Made by a program: the position numbers and the translations under genes. From the NCBI GenBank assembly GCA_965267435.1, contig OZ253960.1:5146001-5210000 (forward strand): DNA of 64,000 bases, given 5' to 3'. The notes under the pieces were generated by a model. It worked only from the letters and a program-made list of their open reading frames with translations. It ran no database searches and was not told where the DNA came from. Shown here piece by piece: positions 36,247 through 44,386 of this stretch (positions are counted from its first letter, which is position 1; every line of letters starts with the position of its first letter). The DNA is from JAWPMT01 sp965267435. GTDB taxonomy: Bacteria; Bacteroidota; Bacteroidia; Cytophagales; Cyclobacteriaceae.

Positions 36247-37335
36247 ATGGAATTTCTCATAGCCGCCAGTATAGCTTTTTTCATAGCTTTTCTGCTTCTT
36301 CCCGTTGTGATCAATATATTCAATAGCATCAACCTATTGGATATTCCGGATCGACGGAAGATTCACAAAGTAAGTACTCCTTCACTGGGAGGGATCCCCA
36401 TCGTTTCGGCCTGGCTACTGTCCATGATCATCATCCTGCCATTTGCCGAAGTATCACAACTAAAGTTTCTATTCGCTGGGATCATCATCACATTTATCCT
36501 TGGTATAAGAGACGATTTAGCTTCGCTTTACGCAGGTCAAAAGCTTATCATTCAAATCCTCGCAGCCCTGCTGGTTGTCCATTTCGCCGATCTTAGGCTG
36601 CTCAGCTTTCATGGATTCTTAGGCATTGGTGAACTCGACCCTCTGGCCAGTAAGCTTTTCTCTATCTTCATGATAGTGGCGTTGACTAATTCCTACAATC
36701 TTATAGACGGTATTGATGGCCTTGCTGCCGGCGTTGCCATAATTGCCCTCTTCACAGTGGGATTCTGGTTCTTTCAGGACAATCAGATTTCCTTCGCACT
36801 GCTGTCCATTTCCCTGGCCAGTGGGTTAATGGCATTTATGTACTTCAACTGGTATCCATCAAAAATCTTTATGGGAGATACTGGTTCATTGGTCATAGGT
36901 TTCACTCTTGCTGCATTGATGATCAGGTTTATCAACTCAGGGATCACAGCTCAAGCAACTCAGGTGACGACCTATGTAGCATTAGCTATCGCGTTGCTAA
37001 TAGTTCCTATTTTTGATACACTCCGTGTTTTTGTCATCCGTATAGCATCAGGTAAATCACCATTTGTGCCGGATAAGAACCACGTTCATCATCTTCTTCT
37101 CAAGTTAGGGTTGGATCATGGTCAGGCAGCATTGTGTTTATTGTCGTATACAGTGTTCATGTTGTTCCTTACCTACGCCAGCCAATCTCTGGGCAACAAT
37201 TGGATAGTCCTCGGACAGATGATCATCACAGTACTCACATCCGTCGTTCTTGACATTTCCCTTGCCCGTAAGATCAAGCATCAGTGGGACAACCGTACCA
37301 TTGAGGAGGGATTTATCATGTCAAAATCCGCCTAG
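36247..37335 (+). CDS. UDP-GlcNAc:undecaprenyl-phosphate GlcNAc-1-phosphate transferase (WecA/TagO/MraY-like)
   Basis: 362 residues with about 10-11 membrane helices. Motifs of the polyprenyl-P:HexNAc-1-P transferase superfamily are all visible: LGIRDDLASLYAGQKLIIQI (Asp-Asp), TNSYNLIDGIDGLAAGVAI, FMGDTGSLVIGF, and DKNHVHHLLLKLGLDHGQ with the His cluster. It starts a lipid-linked glycan with GlcNAc-1-P or a related sugar. It closes the polysaccharide region and differs in fold from the two WcaJ-like enzymes, so the cell has three possible initiating enzymes here. It is not MraY itself, as no mur genes flank it. Confidence 0.92.
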   Translation: MEFLIAASIAFFIAFLLLPVVINIFNSINLLDIPDRRKIHKVSTPSLGGIPIVSAWLLSMIIILPFAEVSQLKFLFAGIIITFILGIRDDLASLYAGQKLIIQILAALLVVHFADLRLLSFHGFLGIGELDPLASKLFSIFMIVALTNSYNLIDGIDGLAAGVAIIALFTVGFWFFQDNQISFALLSISLASGLMAFMYFNWYPSKIFMGDTGSLVIGFTLAALMIRFINSGITAQATQVTTYVALAIALLIVPIFDTLRVFVIRIASGKSPFVPDKNHVHHLLLKLGLDHGQAALCLLSYTVFMLFLTYASQSLGNNWIVLGQMIITVLTSVVLDISLARKIKHQWDNRTIEEGFIMSKSA

Positions 37336-37361
37336 TATCTCTTCAACAAGCATACTCTCAT

Positions 37362-37369
37362 TAATTTTG
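37362..37369 (+). promoter_or_regulatory. -7 promoter element directly before pheS (TAATTTTG)
   Basis: TAATTTTG matches TAnnTTTG exactly and ends four bases before the ATG of pheS. Transcription normally begins about 5-7 bases after this box, which would give an mRNA starting at or next to the ATG. There is no clear TTTG box at the -33 position. See the leaderless-transcript finding. Confidence 0.4.
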
Positions 37370-37373
37370 AGGG

Positions 37374-38390
37374 ATGTTTGATAAGGTTGAGCAGACGAAA
37401 GAACAAATCAAGGAGTTTGTCGCTGATACTGAGGCGGAGTTAGAATCTTTTCGCCTTCGATTCATTAGTAAAAAAGGTGAGATCTCTAAGCTTTTCGAGG
37501 AGTTTCGCAACATCCCTGCAGAGCAGAAGAAAGCTTTTGGTGCGGCTCTCAATGAACTAAAAGGTACCGCACAGGACAAGTTTCAGGAGCTCATTAGTGA
37601 CGTCAAAAAGCGGCAGCGGCAAAATCACAAGGATGCTATCGACGTCACACTACCTCCACTGCCTTTTCAGACCGGGGGTCTGCATCCACTGAGTTTGACT
37701 AAGAATAGGATTATTCAAATTTTCGAGCGACAGGGTTTCAATGTTAGTGATGGTCCGGAGATAGAAGATGACTGGCACAATTTCACCGCGTTGAATTTCC
37801 CTGTAAACCATCCAGCGAGGGAAATGCAGGATACCTATTTTGTCAAAAGGGATCCGGACTGGCTTTTGAGGACCCACACCTCCAACGTGCAGGTCCGACT
37901 ATTAGGGAAACAGAAGCCCCCAGTTCGCTCTATTATGCCTGGTAGAGTGTATCGCAACGAGGCCATCTCTGCCCGTGCGCACTGCTTCTTTCATCAAGTG
38001 GAGGGCTTGTACGTAGATTACAATGTAAGTTTCAAGGACCTAAAGCAGACGTTGTACCATTTCTCCAGGGAGATGTTTGGGAAAGACACACAAATACGAT
38101 TTCGGCCGTCCTTCTTCCCCTTCACCGAGCCCAGCGCTGAGATTGACATCAGCTGCTTTATCTGCGGGGGCTCAGGCTGCAAGATCTGCAAAAAGACCGG
38201 CTGGGTAGAGATCGGTGGCTCTGGGATGGTAGATCCTAGTGTGCTTGAGAGCTGTGGGGTGGATAGTACCAAATTCAGCGGTTTCGCATTTGGCATGGGT
38301 ATAGAGCGTATAACAATGCTCAAGTACCAAATCGATGACCTTCGCCTTTTCTCAGAAAACGATCTGCGCTTCCTGCGGCAATTCCACTAA
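37374..38390 (+). CDS. pheS: Phenylalanyl-tRNA synthetase alpha chain
   Basis: 338 residues, the usual bacterial length. An N-terminal coiled-coil arm (residues 1-85) precedes the class II catalytic core: motif 1 around HPLSLTKNRIIQIFERQGF, motif 2 HTSNVQVRLLGKQKPPVRSI with PGRVYRNEAISARAHCFFHQ, FRPSFFPFTEPSAEIDI, a Cys-rich FICGGSGCKICKKTGW, and motif 3 GFAFGMGIERITMLKYQIDD. It charges tRNA-Phe together with the beta chain, which is not in this window. The extra Cys-rich turn is normal for several phyla. Its TAA is nested with the moxR stop on the other strand. Confidence 0.98.
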   Translation: MFDKVEQTKEQIKEFVADTEAELESFRLRFISKKGEISKLFEEFRNIPAEQKKAFGAALNELKGTAQDKFQELISDVKKRQRQNHKDAIDVTLPPLPFQTGGLHPLSLTKNRIIQIFERQGFNVSDGPEIEDDWHNFTALNFPVNHPAREMQDTYFVKRDPDWLLRTHTSNVQVRLLGKQKPPVRSIMPGRVYRNEAISARAHCFFHQVEGLYVDYNVSFKDLKQTLYHFSREMFGKDTQIRFRPSFFPFTEPSAEIDISCFICGGSGCKICKKTGWVEIGGSGMVDPSVLESCGVDSTKFSGFAFGMGIERITMLKYQIDDLRLFSENDLRFLRQFH

Positions 38391-39343
38391 AAGAGATCTT
38401 TGATGATCTGCTCTTCAGTAATGCCTTCGGCTTCAGCTTTGAAGTTGCGGACGATTCTGTGACGGAGCACCTCTGTGGCTACAGCCTGCACGTCTTCAAT
38501 GTCCGGTGAGTACTTGCCCGTAAGAATGGCATTGCACTTCGCTCCGAGCACAAGAAATTGACTGGCTCGGGGACCCGCTCCCCATTCGAGGTAGTCTTTC
38601 GTTAGTTGCGGCGCGAGATCCGAACTGGGACGCGTCTTATGCGTAAGGCTAACAGCATAGTTGAAGACATTGTCTGCAACGGGCACTTTCCTGATGAGCT
38701 GATGAAACTGGATGATGTCTTCCTTGGAGATCACAGCATTGATTTCCTCTGTCACCTCGCTGGTGGTCGCCTTGACGATTTCCAGCTCAGAATCGTAGTC
38801 AGGATAATCTAATTTGATCATCATCATGAAGCGGTCCAACTGCGCTTCTGGTAGTGGGTAGGTACCCTCTTGTTCGATTGGGTTCTGCGTTGCCAAAACA
38901 AAGAATGGGCGGTCCAGCTTGTAGTGCTCACCAGCCACAGTCACTGACTTTTCCTGCATGGCCTCGAGGAGCGCCGACTGCGTCTTAGGGGGAGTCCTGT
39001 TGATCTCATCTGCAAGGATGATGTTGGCAAATACTGGACCTTTGATGAACTTGAAATTACGCTCCTTGTCCAGGGTCTCAGCGCCTAGAATGTCTGACGG
39101 CATCAAGTCTGGAGTGAACTGAATACGGTTGAAATCCAGCGATAGGGAATCAGCGATGGTGTGTACCAAAAGCGTCTTTGCGAGACCGGGCACCCCGACT
39201 AGCAATGCATGTCCGTTGCAGAAAATTGATGTCAAAAGAGACTGGACGACCTGCTCCTGACCAATAATGACTTTGCCTATCTCAGCCTTTAAGCTCTTGA
39301 ATGCCTCAAACAACTTGTCGGCGGATTCTACATCATTCGGCAT
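38387..39343 (-). CDS. MoxR-family AAA+ ATPase
   Basis: 318 residues. Walker A is HALLVGVPGLAKTLLVHTIA, near residue 50. Walker B is NIILADEINRTPPKTQSALLE with sensor-1 ATQNPIEQEGTYPLPEAQLD and the AAA lid in the C-terminal part. MoxR proteins act as chaperone-like ATPases, usually with von Willebrand-A domain partners. None is adjacent here; the gene follows surA at 14 bases. TATTTTCA lies four bases before the ATG, similar to the -7 boxes noted elsewhere. Confidence 0.95.
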   Translation of the reverse strand: MPNDVESADKLFEAFKSLKAEIGKVIIGQEQVVQSLLTSIFCNGHALLVGVPGLAKTLLVHTIADSLSLDFNRIQFTPDLMPSDILGAETLDKERNFKFIKGPVFANIILADEINRTPPKTQSALLEAMQEKSVTVAGEHYKLDRPFFVLATQNPIEQEGTYPLPEAQLDRFMMMIKLDYPDYDSELEIVKATTSEVTEEINAVISKEDIIQFHQLIRKVPVADNVFNYAVSLTHKTRPSSDLAPQLTKDYLEWGAGPRASQFLVLGAKCNAILTGKYSPDIEDVQAVATEVLRHRIVRNFKAEAEGITEEQIIKDLF

Positions 39344-39357
39344 ACTTTGAAAATATT

Positions 39358-40713
39358 TTACTCGACTAGGTTACAATAATCAAATTGTGGATCGATTTCG
39401 ATGAATACATCGCCCCTTGCTTCGTCGAACCAATTCGCAAGTTTTCTTGCGCGCTTTTCATTGAGGGCAGCGGTGGCAATCTTCTGATAATCGTCCTTTA
39501 GATTGGCTTGGTGAGGACGGACTTTGCTCTTGTAATACAATATACGGAAAGCATAACTTCCGTCTCGTTCCTGAAATTTAATAGGTTTTGAGATACTTCC
39601 AACCTGCATGGTATCAATGGTGAAAAAGATGTTTGGATCCAGTGCTTCAACGGATACACGGGTGGCACCGTCGTCGGCAAGAAAGAACCCACCACTAGAG
39701 GAAGTATTCTGGTCGTCAGAGTGTTCTTTGGCAGCTTGGTCGAAGCTGATGCTGTCGTATTCCACTACCTCTCGTAGGCTATCCAGGAATGCTTCTGCGA
39801 TGTCAAAGTCAGCAGGTGCAGGCCTTGGGCTCATCAAAATGTGACGCGTGCGAAAAGTATTTCCGCGTTTCTCCTGAAGCTCAATCAGGTGAAATCCAAA
39901 CTGGGAGCGCACTGGCAGGGATAATTCTCCAGGCTTCAGTGTCAAAGCTGTGGCTTCGAACTCTGGCGCTACTTCACCCCGCTTGTAGAATGGTAGCTGA
40001 CCGCCATTGGCGGCCGACCCTGGATCCTCAGAGTACAAGCGCGCAAATTCCGCAAATGACTTGCCGGCGAGGATTTCGTCCCGGATCTGAATGAGCGTAT
40101 TGCGGACCTTTTCAACCTGGACGGGTCCTGCATCAGGCTTCTTCACAATCTGACCGACCGTAACCTCTGTGGAGAAGTACGGCAAAGAATCTGCTGGTAT
40201 ATTTTTGAAGAACTTCCTTACTTCTGCAGGAGACACTTTCAGGTCTGCGGTGATCTCCCCTTGCATTTTCTGGATCACCAGCTGCTCCTTCACATTTTGA
40301 AAGAGCTCAGCTTCAATCTGCTCCAGGGTTTTCCCATAAAACTCTTCAATGTTCTCTGGGCTACCGACCTGGGAGATCATATAGTCCATCCTTCTACGGA
40401 GGTTGCTTTGTACCTCTGCGTCCTCCACTTCGACTGAGTCGATCTCAGCCTTGGCCACCATCATTTTGTTGACCACCAGGCTTTCCAGGATCCGGCATCG
40501 TGCGCCAGTGGAATTGAACTCTCCCCTGGACAAAAAATCTAGATATGCCTTCTCTAGATCAGACTTCAAGATGATATAGTTGTCAACCTTCGCAATGATC
40601 TCGTCTATCACCAATTCATTGGCATCTTGTGACCATGCGCGTCCTGCTACCAAGAAAAGTAATAGGCTAACGGCTATAGATTTCAAAGGATTGATTTTGC
40701 AACGCCTCGTCAT
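39358..40713 (-). CDS. surA: Periplasmic peptidyl-prolyl isomerase/chaperone SurA
   Basis: 451 residues. The signal peptide is residues 1-29 (LLLFLVAGRAWSQ). The SurA N-terminal domain starts IDEIIAKVDNYIILKSDLEK. Two parvulin domains follow: ~170-275 with YSEDPGSAANGGQLPFYKRG and GFHLIELQEKRG, and ~280-385 with TRHILMSPRPAP and HSDDQNTSSSGGFFLADDG. It folds outer-membrane beta-barrels in the periplasm. It begins inside the end of the upstream lipoprotein gene (47-base overlap), a sign of coupled translation of two related chaperones. Confidence 0.92.
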   Translation of the reverse strand: MTRRCKINPLKSIAVSLLLFLVAGRAWSQDANELVIDEIIAKVDNYIILKSDLEKAYLDFLSRGEFNSTGARCRILESLVVNKMMVAKAEIDSVEVEDAEVQSNLRRRMDYMISQVGSPENIEEFYGKTLEQIEAELFQNVKEQLVIQKMQGEITADLKVSPAEVRKFFKNIPADSLPYFSTEVTVGQIVKKPDAGPVQVEKVRNTLIQIRDEILAGKSFAEFARLYSEDPGSAANGGQLPFYKRGEVAPEFEATALTLKPGELSLPVRSQFGFHLIELQEKRGNTFRTRHILMSPRPAPADFDIAEAFLDSLREVVEYDSISFDQAAKEHSDDQNTSSSGGFFLADDGATRVSVEALDPNIFFTIDTMQVGSISKPIKFQERDGSYAFRILYYKSKVRPHQANLKDDYQKIATAALNEKRARKLANWFDEARGDVFIEIDPQFDYCNLVE

Positions 40714-41524
40714 ATATCGCTTCTTCTAACTCCTGCTTTAATGCAATCTTTCGCTTGTTGATGATGATATTCTCAATGTCTTCCCGTATAAATTCCAACG
40801 GAGAAAGGTCATCTGAGATTTTGTATTCGAGGATCTTGAGAAAGTATAAATAGTCCTCGTCCGAAGTTTCGCTAAAGGTACTGGATTCCAAAAATTCAGT
40901 CTGGTTATTAACCTCTTTTAACGGCGTGGCGCCGATGACTTCGTCAAAGTTGATCCATACCTCCTCATCAGTAAAGGCGCTGACGGAATACTGATAGGTG
41001 TAATCTTTGATGTCCTCCAGATTGGAGTTGGGGTAGTTTCGGATGTTACGTCGAAAATTGTTAACTGCAGGGCTCGACTTCGGCACTTTGGCGAAAAGGC
41101 ACCGTACGATGTTCTGCTTCAGCAGGAAGTTGTCTGATTTCTCATTGTAATACTGCTCGATCTCCTCATCGCTCACATCGCTGTTGAGGTGGGAGTTGAT
41201 GTAAAACTTTTCGAACTCGTGAACGATCAGCGAGTACTTATAGTCCAGAACTTTTCGCTCGATCTCGGCCTGATTGTATTGAAGCTCCCCCAGTGCCCTT
41301 CCGATCATGAGTTGTTTGCGGATCCAGTCCTGGACGTATTTTTCTGTGAGACTGGTGCTGTCTTGAGGTGAAAGACCTGTGGCGATCAGACCCTCCAGGT
41401 CCTCTGGGTACAGAAAGTTCTCGTTGGCCCGCGCCACCGGATTGGACTCGGTTTCTACCTTCTGCTGGAAGTACTCACACCCCGATAGCAGTACTAACAC
41501 GAAAACAATCTTTAGATAATCCAC
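40667..41524 (-). CDS. SurA-like periplasmic lipoprotein without a clear isomerase core
   Basis: 285 residues from GTG 41524. The frame can be extended to a TTG at 41557, but that would overlap the gene upstream. The GTG start gives a neat lipoprotein signal VDYLKIVFVLVLLSGC. The mature part is helical (WIRKQLMIGRALGELQYNQA, SDVSDEEIEQYYNEKSDNFL), typical of SurA/PpiC N-terminal chaperone segments. No parvulin active-site pattern (GGxL..., FGxH) is visible. It probably assists outer-membrane protein folding with SurA, whose gene overlaps it by 47 bases. Confidence 0.78.
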   Translation of the reverse strand: MDYLKIVFVLVLLSGCEYFQQKVETESNPVARANENFLYPEDLEGLIATGLSPQDSTSLTEKYVQDWIRKQLMIGRALGELQYNQAEIERKVLDYKYSLIVHEFEKFYINSHLNSDVSDEEIEQYYNEKSDNFLLKQNIVRCLFAKVPKSSPAVNNFRRNIRNYPNSNLEDIKDYTYQYSVSAFTDEEVWINFDEVIGATPLKEVNNQTEFLESSTFSETSDEDYLYFLKILEYKISDDLSPLEFIREDIENIIINKRKIALKQELEEAIYDEALQNQSFEIYSR

Positions 41525-41532
41525 AACGCTTT

Positions 41533-41943
41533 TTACAGCCTCTTTATGAGCCTGCAAATATTGTAATTGTTTTCGGTAGTAAATTCAATTTCGTCCATAA
41601 TTCTCTTGACGAGCATCAGCCCAAGGCCGCCTTTCCGCTTGGAGGCAATGATCTCATCCATAGATGGTTCCCGGTAACGACTGAGGTCAAAACTGACGCC
41701 GCGGTCCCGTATAACAAAGGAGATACGGTCACCCTTCTTGAAATCCACAAGCAGTTCCAGCCTCGCTCGTGGGTCGCAGTTGTTCGAGTGGATGATCAAG
41801 TTGGCGCAGACTTCGTCGATGGCGAGCACGAGCTTATGGCTCTCCATCTCCGGTATGTCGTTTTTGGACAATATGTCACTGACGAAAGTCCGGATGTCCC
41901 CCAACTTCGATTTACTACACGGTATCGTCAGCTTATGCGTCAT
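41533..41943 (-). CDS. Anti-sigma-factor-like serine kinase (RsbW/HATPase_c)
   Basis: 136 residues. It is a GHKL-type ATPase: N-box LAIDEVCANLIIHSN, G1-box IRDRGVSFDLSRY and G2-box RKGGLGLMLVKRIMDEIEFT. RsbW/SpoIIAB-like kinases phosphorylate a Ser in a STAS partner and hold a target protein. The STAS and PP2C genes directly upstream overlap it and complete a partner-switching module. No sigma factor gene is present, and Bacteroidota generally lack SigB, so the target is unknown. Confidence 0.93.
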   Translation of the reverse strand: MTHKLTIPCSKSKLGDIRTFVSDILSKNDIPEMESHKLVLAIDEVCANLIIHSNNCDPRARLELLVDFKKGDRISFVIRDRGVSFDLSRYREPSMDEIIASKRKGGLGLMLVKRIMDEIEFTTENNYNICRLIKRL

Positions 41944-42274
41944 TCAGTGTCCTTAGTGCTTTTTCTTCGTCTTCCTCTATAGTGAGCAAATCGTGAATGC
42001 CGAGAATTTGAAAAACCTGGACCACTTTCTCTTTCAGTCCGAAGAGTACCAGGCGAATATCATTGTTCCTGATTTCCTCCAGGTATGAGATGAAAACCCC
42101 CAACCCGGCCGAGGAGATGTATTCTAATCCAGAAAGATCTACAATGATCCTTTTGTGCGCTTCCAGCGCTTTCGATAACGCATTGTCTAAGTGAATAGAG
42201 GAGCTGGCATCGACCTCCCCAGAGACGGAAAGCTTGAAGACCCCGTCGAGTTGCGTTTCTTTTACTTCTATCAT
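41933..42274 (-). CDS. STAS-domain anti-sigma factor antagonist
   Basis: 113 residues, a single STAS domain. The phosphorylatable Ser lies in IVDLSGLEYISSAGLGVFIS, the SpoIIAA/RsbV signature. In the unphosphorylated form it should bind the RsbW-like kinase (next gene, 11-base overlap), and the PP2C phosphatase encoded just before it should remove the phosphate. The ATG overlaps the stop of the phosphatase gene by one base. Confidence 0.95.
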   Translation of the reverse strand: MIEVKETQLDGVFKLSVSGEVDASSSIHLDNALSKALEAHKRIIVDLSGLEYISSAGLGVFISYLEEIRNNDIRLVLFGLKEKVVQVFQILGIHDLLTIEEDEEKALRTLNDA

Positions 42275-44322
42275 TATCTAAATTTCAAGATCACGAGTGT
42301 ATAATCGTCGTCTAATTTCTGCTCTCCAAGAAAGCGGTATAGATCATCAATAATTCCTTGTTGGATATCCTCGGGGCCACCATAAGCGTACTTCATGAGG
42401 GATTGTTTAAGACGGTCTTCCCCAAACTGCTCCCCGGCCGAGTTCATAGCTTCCGTGATGCCATCCGTGTGGAGCACCAGGATATCCTCGGTGGAAAGGC
42501 CAAGTGTATTCGCCTCAACGTATTTGTCATATTGAGAGTTGCGTATGATGCCCATACCCATTCCTTTGGTCTGTAGGTAACGTGCCTCCTGATCCTTTTT
42601 GCAGTACACAAGCGTGGGGCAATGGCCCGCTCTGACAAAGTCAACTTGCCCCGATTCTGCATTTATGGAGAAATAGGAGGCCGTGATGAAGGAGGAGCGC
42701 TCAAGGCAACTGCCAATGGCGAGGTTGGCTTTTTTAATGAGTTCCTCCGGGCTTAATTCCAATTGGACCAGGCTGCGAAAAACGCCTTTCATTTGCGCCA
42801 TATTAAAGGCAGCGCTGGTACCTTTTCCAGACACATCTCCGATGATGAGGCCAAACTTATGATCCTGAAATTTTACCAGGTCGTAATAGTCGCCCCCAAC
42901 CTCATCGGCCGCCATGGAGTACGCGCTAATATCAAAATAGCTGTTGCTCTGAAGCTGCTCTGGCAGGAGACTCTTCTGCACATTCTTCGCAATATTTAGT
43001 TGCTCTTTATAACGCTCATTTTCGATGGCGTCCCTGAGCAAAAGCGCATTTTCCAGGGAGATACTCGCCTGGCTCACGAAAGTCTTTATGATCTCGACCA
43101 TCTCGCGATTAAAGGCCTCGCTCACTTCTTGCAGGAGCACCAAACAGCCTACCTGGACATTCTTAATGAATATGGGTAAGGCGAGCACCGACTTGTAGGG
43201 CCCAGTCTTTACATTCCCAACCATCTTCTGAAGACCAGAGGTCAAACTCACGTAATCAAAATCAATGATTTTGAGTACCGACTCCACCTTAATGTTGCTT
43301 TTGACCTGCTTGACATCCTTCGCTGTGAGATTCCGCAGGAAATATTCGCTCTTATCGTCTATTCGTATCTCCAACCATGCAGCGTCGGCAAAAACAGCAC
43401 TCATGGAGCTGTCCAACAAAATGCCATAAGTCTGGTCTTCACTCTGGCCACTGGGAATCGCCTGACTCAATTTCTGAAAATCGACGGCCTCCTTCAATTT
43501 CCTCTCAAACACGGAGGATGTAGGCAGATTGAAAAGAGTCACCAGTATGGAGATGACGGCGTAGAGAAAGATAAAGATGAGGATAGCGACGATAAATACT
43601 CGATCCATCAGGTCGATGATCACCATCTCCATGACAGAGAAGCTATTGAGGTTGACCAGGAAATGGTACAGGTAGATGCCCGATAGGAGTATGAAAAGGA
43701 TGCTCTTCCACTTCTGTTTGAAGTTGAGGTAGGCAATCCACTTCAGGTTCAATGACAAAACCAACGAGAAGCCCGTAATGAATACCAGGGCAATATTGAA
43801 GTTGTTGTCACCGAAGCGATACCCGAAGAAGTCGAAGAGCAGGCTACCATAAAGTATGTACTCAAAGAAGTTCCACAGCTGGATCAGATTCTTGCTCTTT
43901 TGATACAGGATGAGCCGCTTCCATACCACCATCGTGGAGATCAGGTAGATGATCACGACCGCACTGTAGATCTGGTATAGAAAGTTGACGGCTATCGGGT
44001 GCTCTACGAGCTGGCTCCCTCTGAATACCATGAAGAACCCCTGGATCCCCAAAGAGATGATTGTGGCAATCAACCCGGTGATGAAGACCTTCCATAGCAG
44101 ATCAATAAAATTGATGCTCTCCGCCTTCGTGATCTTGTAGCGGTAGTAAGTCATCGTGGCAAGTATGAATACAGTAAGGAAGATCTGGGGCATCAGAGAT
44201 ACCAGATTCTCCTGGATGTCATACTTGTCTAGCAAAATGGTGTAGGTGTTGAAAAACACATACAGGAACCACCCTACCAGGCCGACGATAAATGAGATCC
44301 GTATTTTGAGCTTCTGAGACAT
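42274..44322 (-). CDS. Membrane-bound SpoIIE-type PP2C phosphatase with GAF domain
   Basis: 682 residues from ATG 44322 (a TTG five codons earlier is unlikely). About eight membrane helices fill residues 10-270. A GAF-like domain lies around 290-430 (YKSVLALPIFIKNVQVGCLV), then a linker helix NERYKEQLNIAKNVQKSLLP. The SpoIIE/RsbU phosphatase domain has MAADEVGGDYYDLVKF, GLIIGDVSGKGTSAAFNMAQ and DILVLHTDGITEAMN with the metal-binding Asp residues. The membrane part probably senses a signal; the enzyme dephosphorylates the STAS protein encoded next. Confidence 0.93.
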   Translation of the reverse strand: MSQKLKIRISFIVGLVGWFLYVFFNTYTILLDKYDIQENLVSLMPQIFLTVFILATMTYYRYKITKAESINFIDLLWKVFITGLIATIISLGIQGFFMVFRGSQLVEHPIAVNFLYQIYSAVVIIYLISTMVVWKRLILYQKSKNLIQLWNFFEYILYGSLLFDFFGYRFGDNNFNIALVFITGFSLVLSLNLKWIAYLNFKQKWKSILFILLSGIYLYHFLVNLNSFSVMEMVIIDLMDRVFIVAILIFIFLYAVISILVTLFNLPTSSVFERKLKEAVDFQKLSQAIPSGQSEDQTYGILLDSSMSAVFADAAWLEIRIDDKSEYFLRNLTAKDVKQVKSNIKVESVLKIIDFDYVSLTSGLQKMVGNVKTGPYKSVLALPIFIKNVQVGCLVLLQEVSEAFNREMVEIIKTFVSQASISLENALLLRDAIENERYKEQLNIAKNVQKSLLPEQLQSNSYFDISAYSMAADEVGGDYYDLVKFQDHKFGLIIGDVSGKGTSAAFNMAQMKGVFRSLVQLELSPEELIKKANLAIGSCLERSSFITASYFSINAESGQVDFVRAGHCPTLVYCKKDQEARYLQTKGMGMGIIRNSQYDKYVEANTLGLSTEDILVLHTDGITEAMNSAGEQFGEDRLKQSLMKYAYGGPEDIQQGIIDDLYRFLGEQKLDDDYTLVILKFR

Positions 44323-44386
44323 TGAGCGAAGCAGCAAAGGTAGGACCGTGGTCCTAATAATAAAACCGCCCCACTACAGGGCTTTG

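Noticed and set aside
41368..41982. 204-codon open frame on the plus strand
   Set aside because: It covers the ends of three minus-strand genes with clear family signatures.
44341..44356. Perfect palindrome TAGGACCGTGGTCCTA between guaB and the phosphatase gene
   Set aside because: The stem is short with no T-run on either strand, so it is not a clear terminator; a single operator-like palindrome without a known regulator is too weak to annotate.
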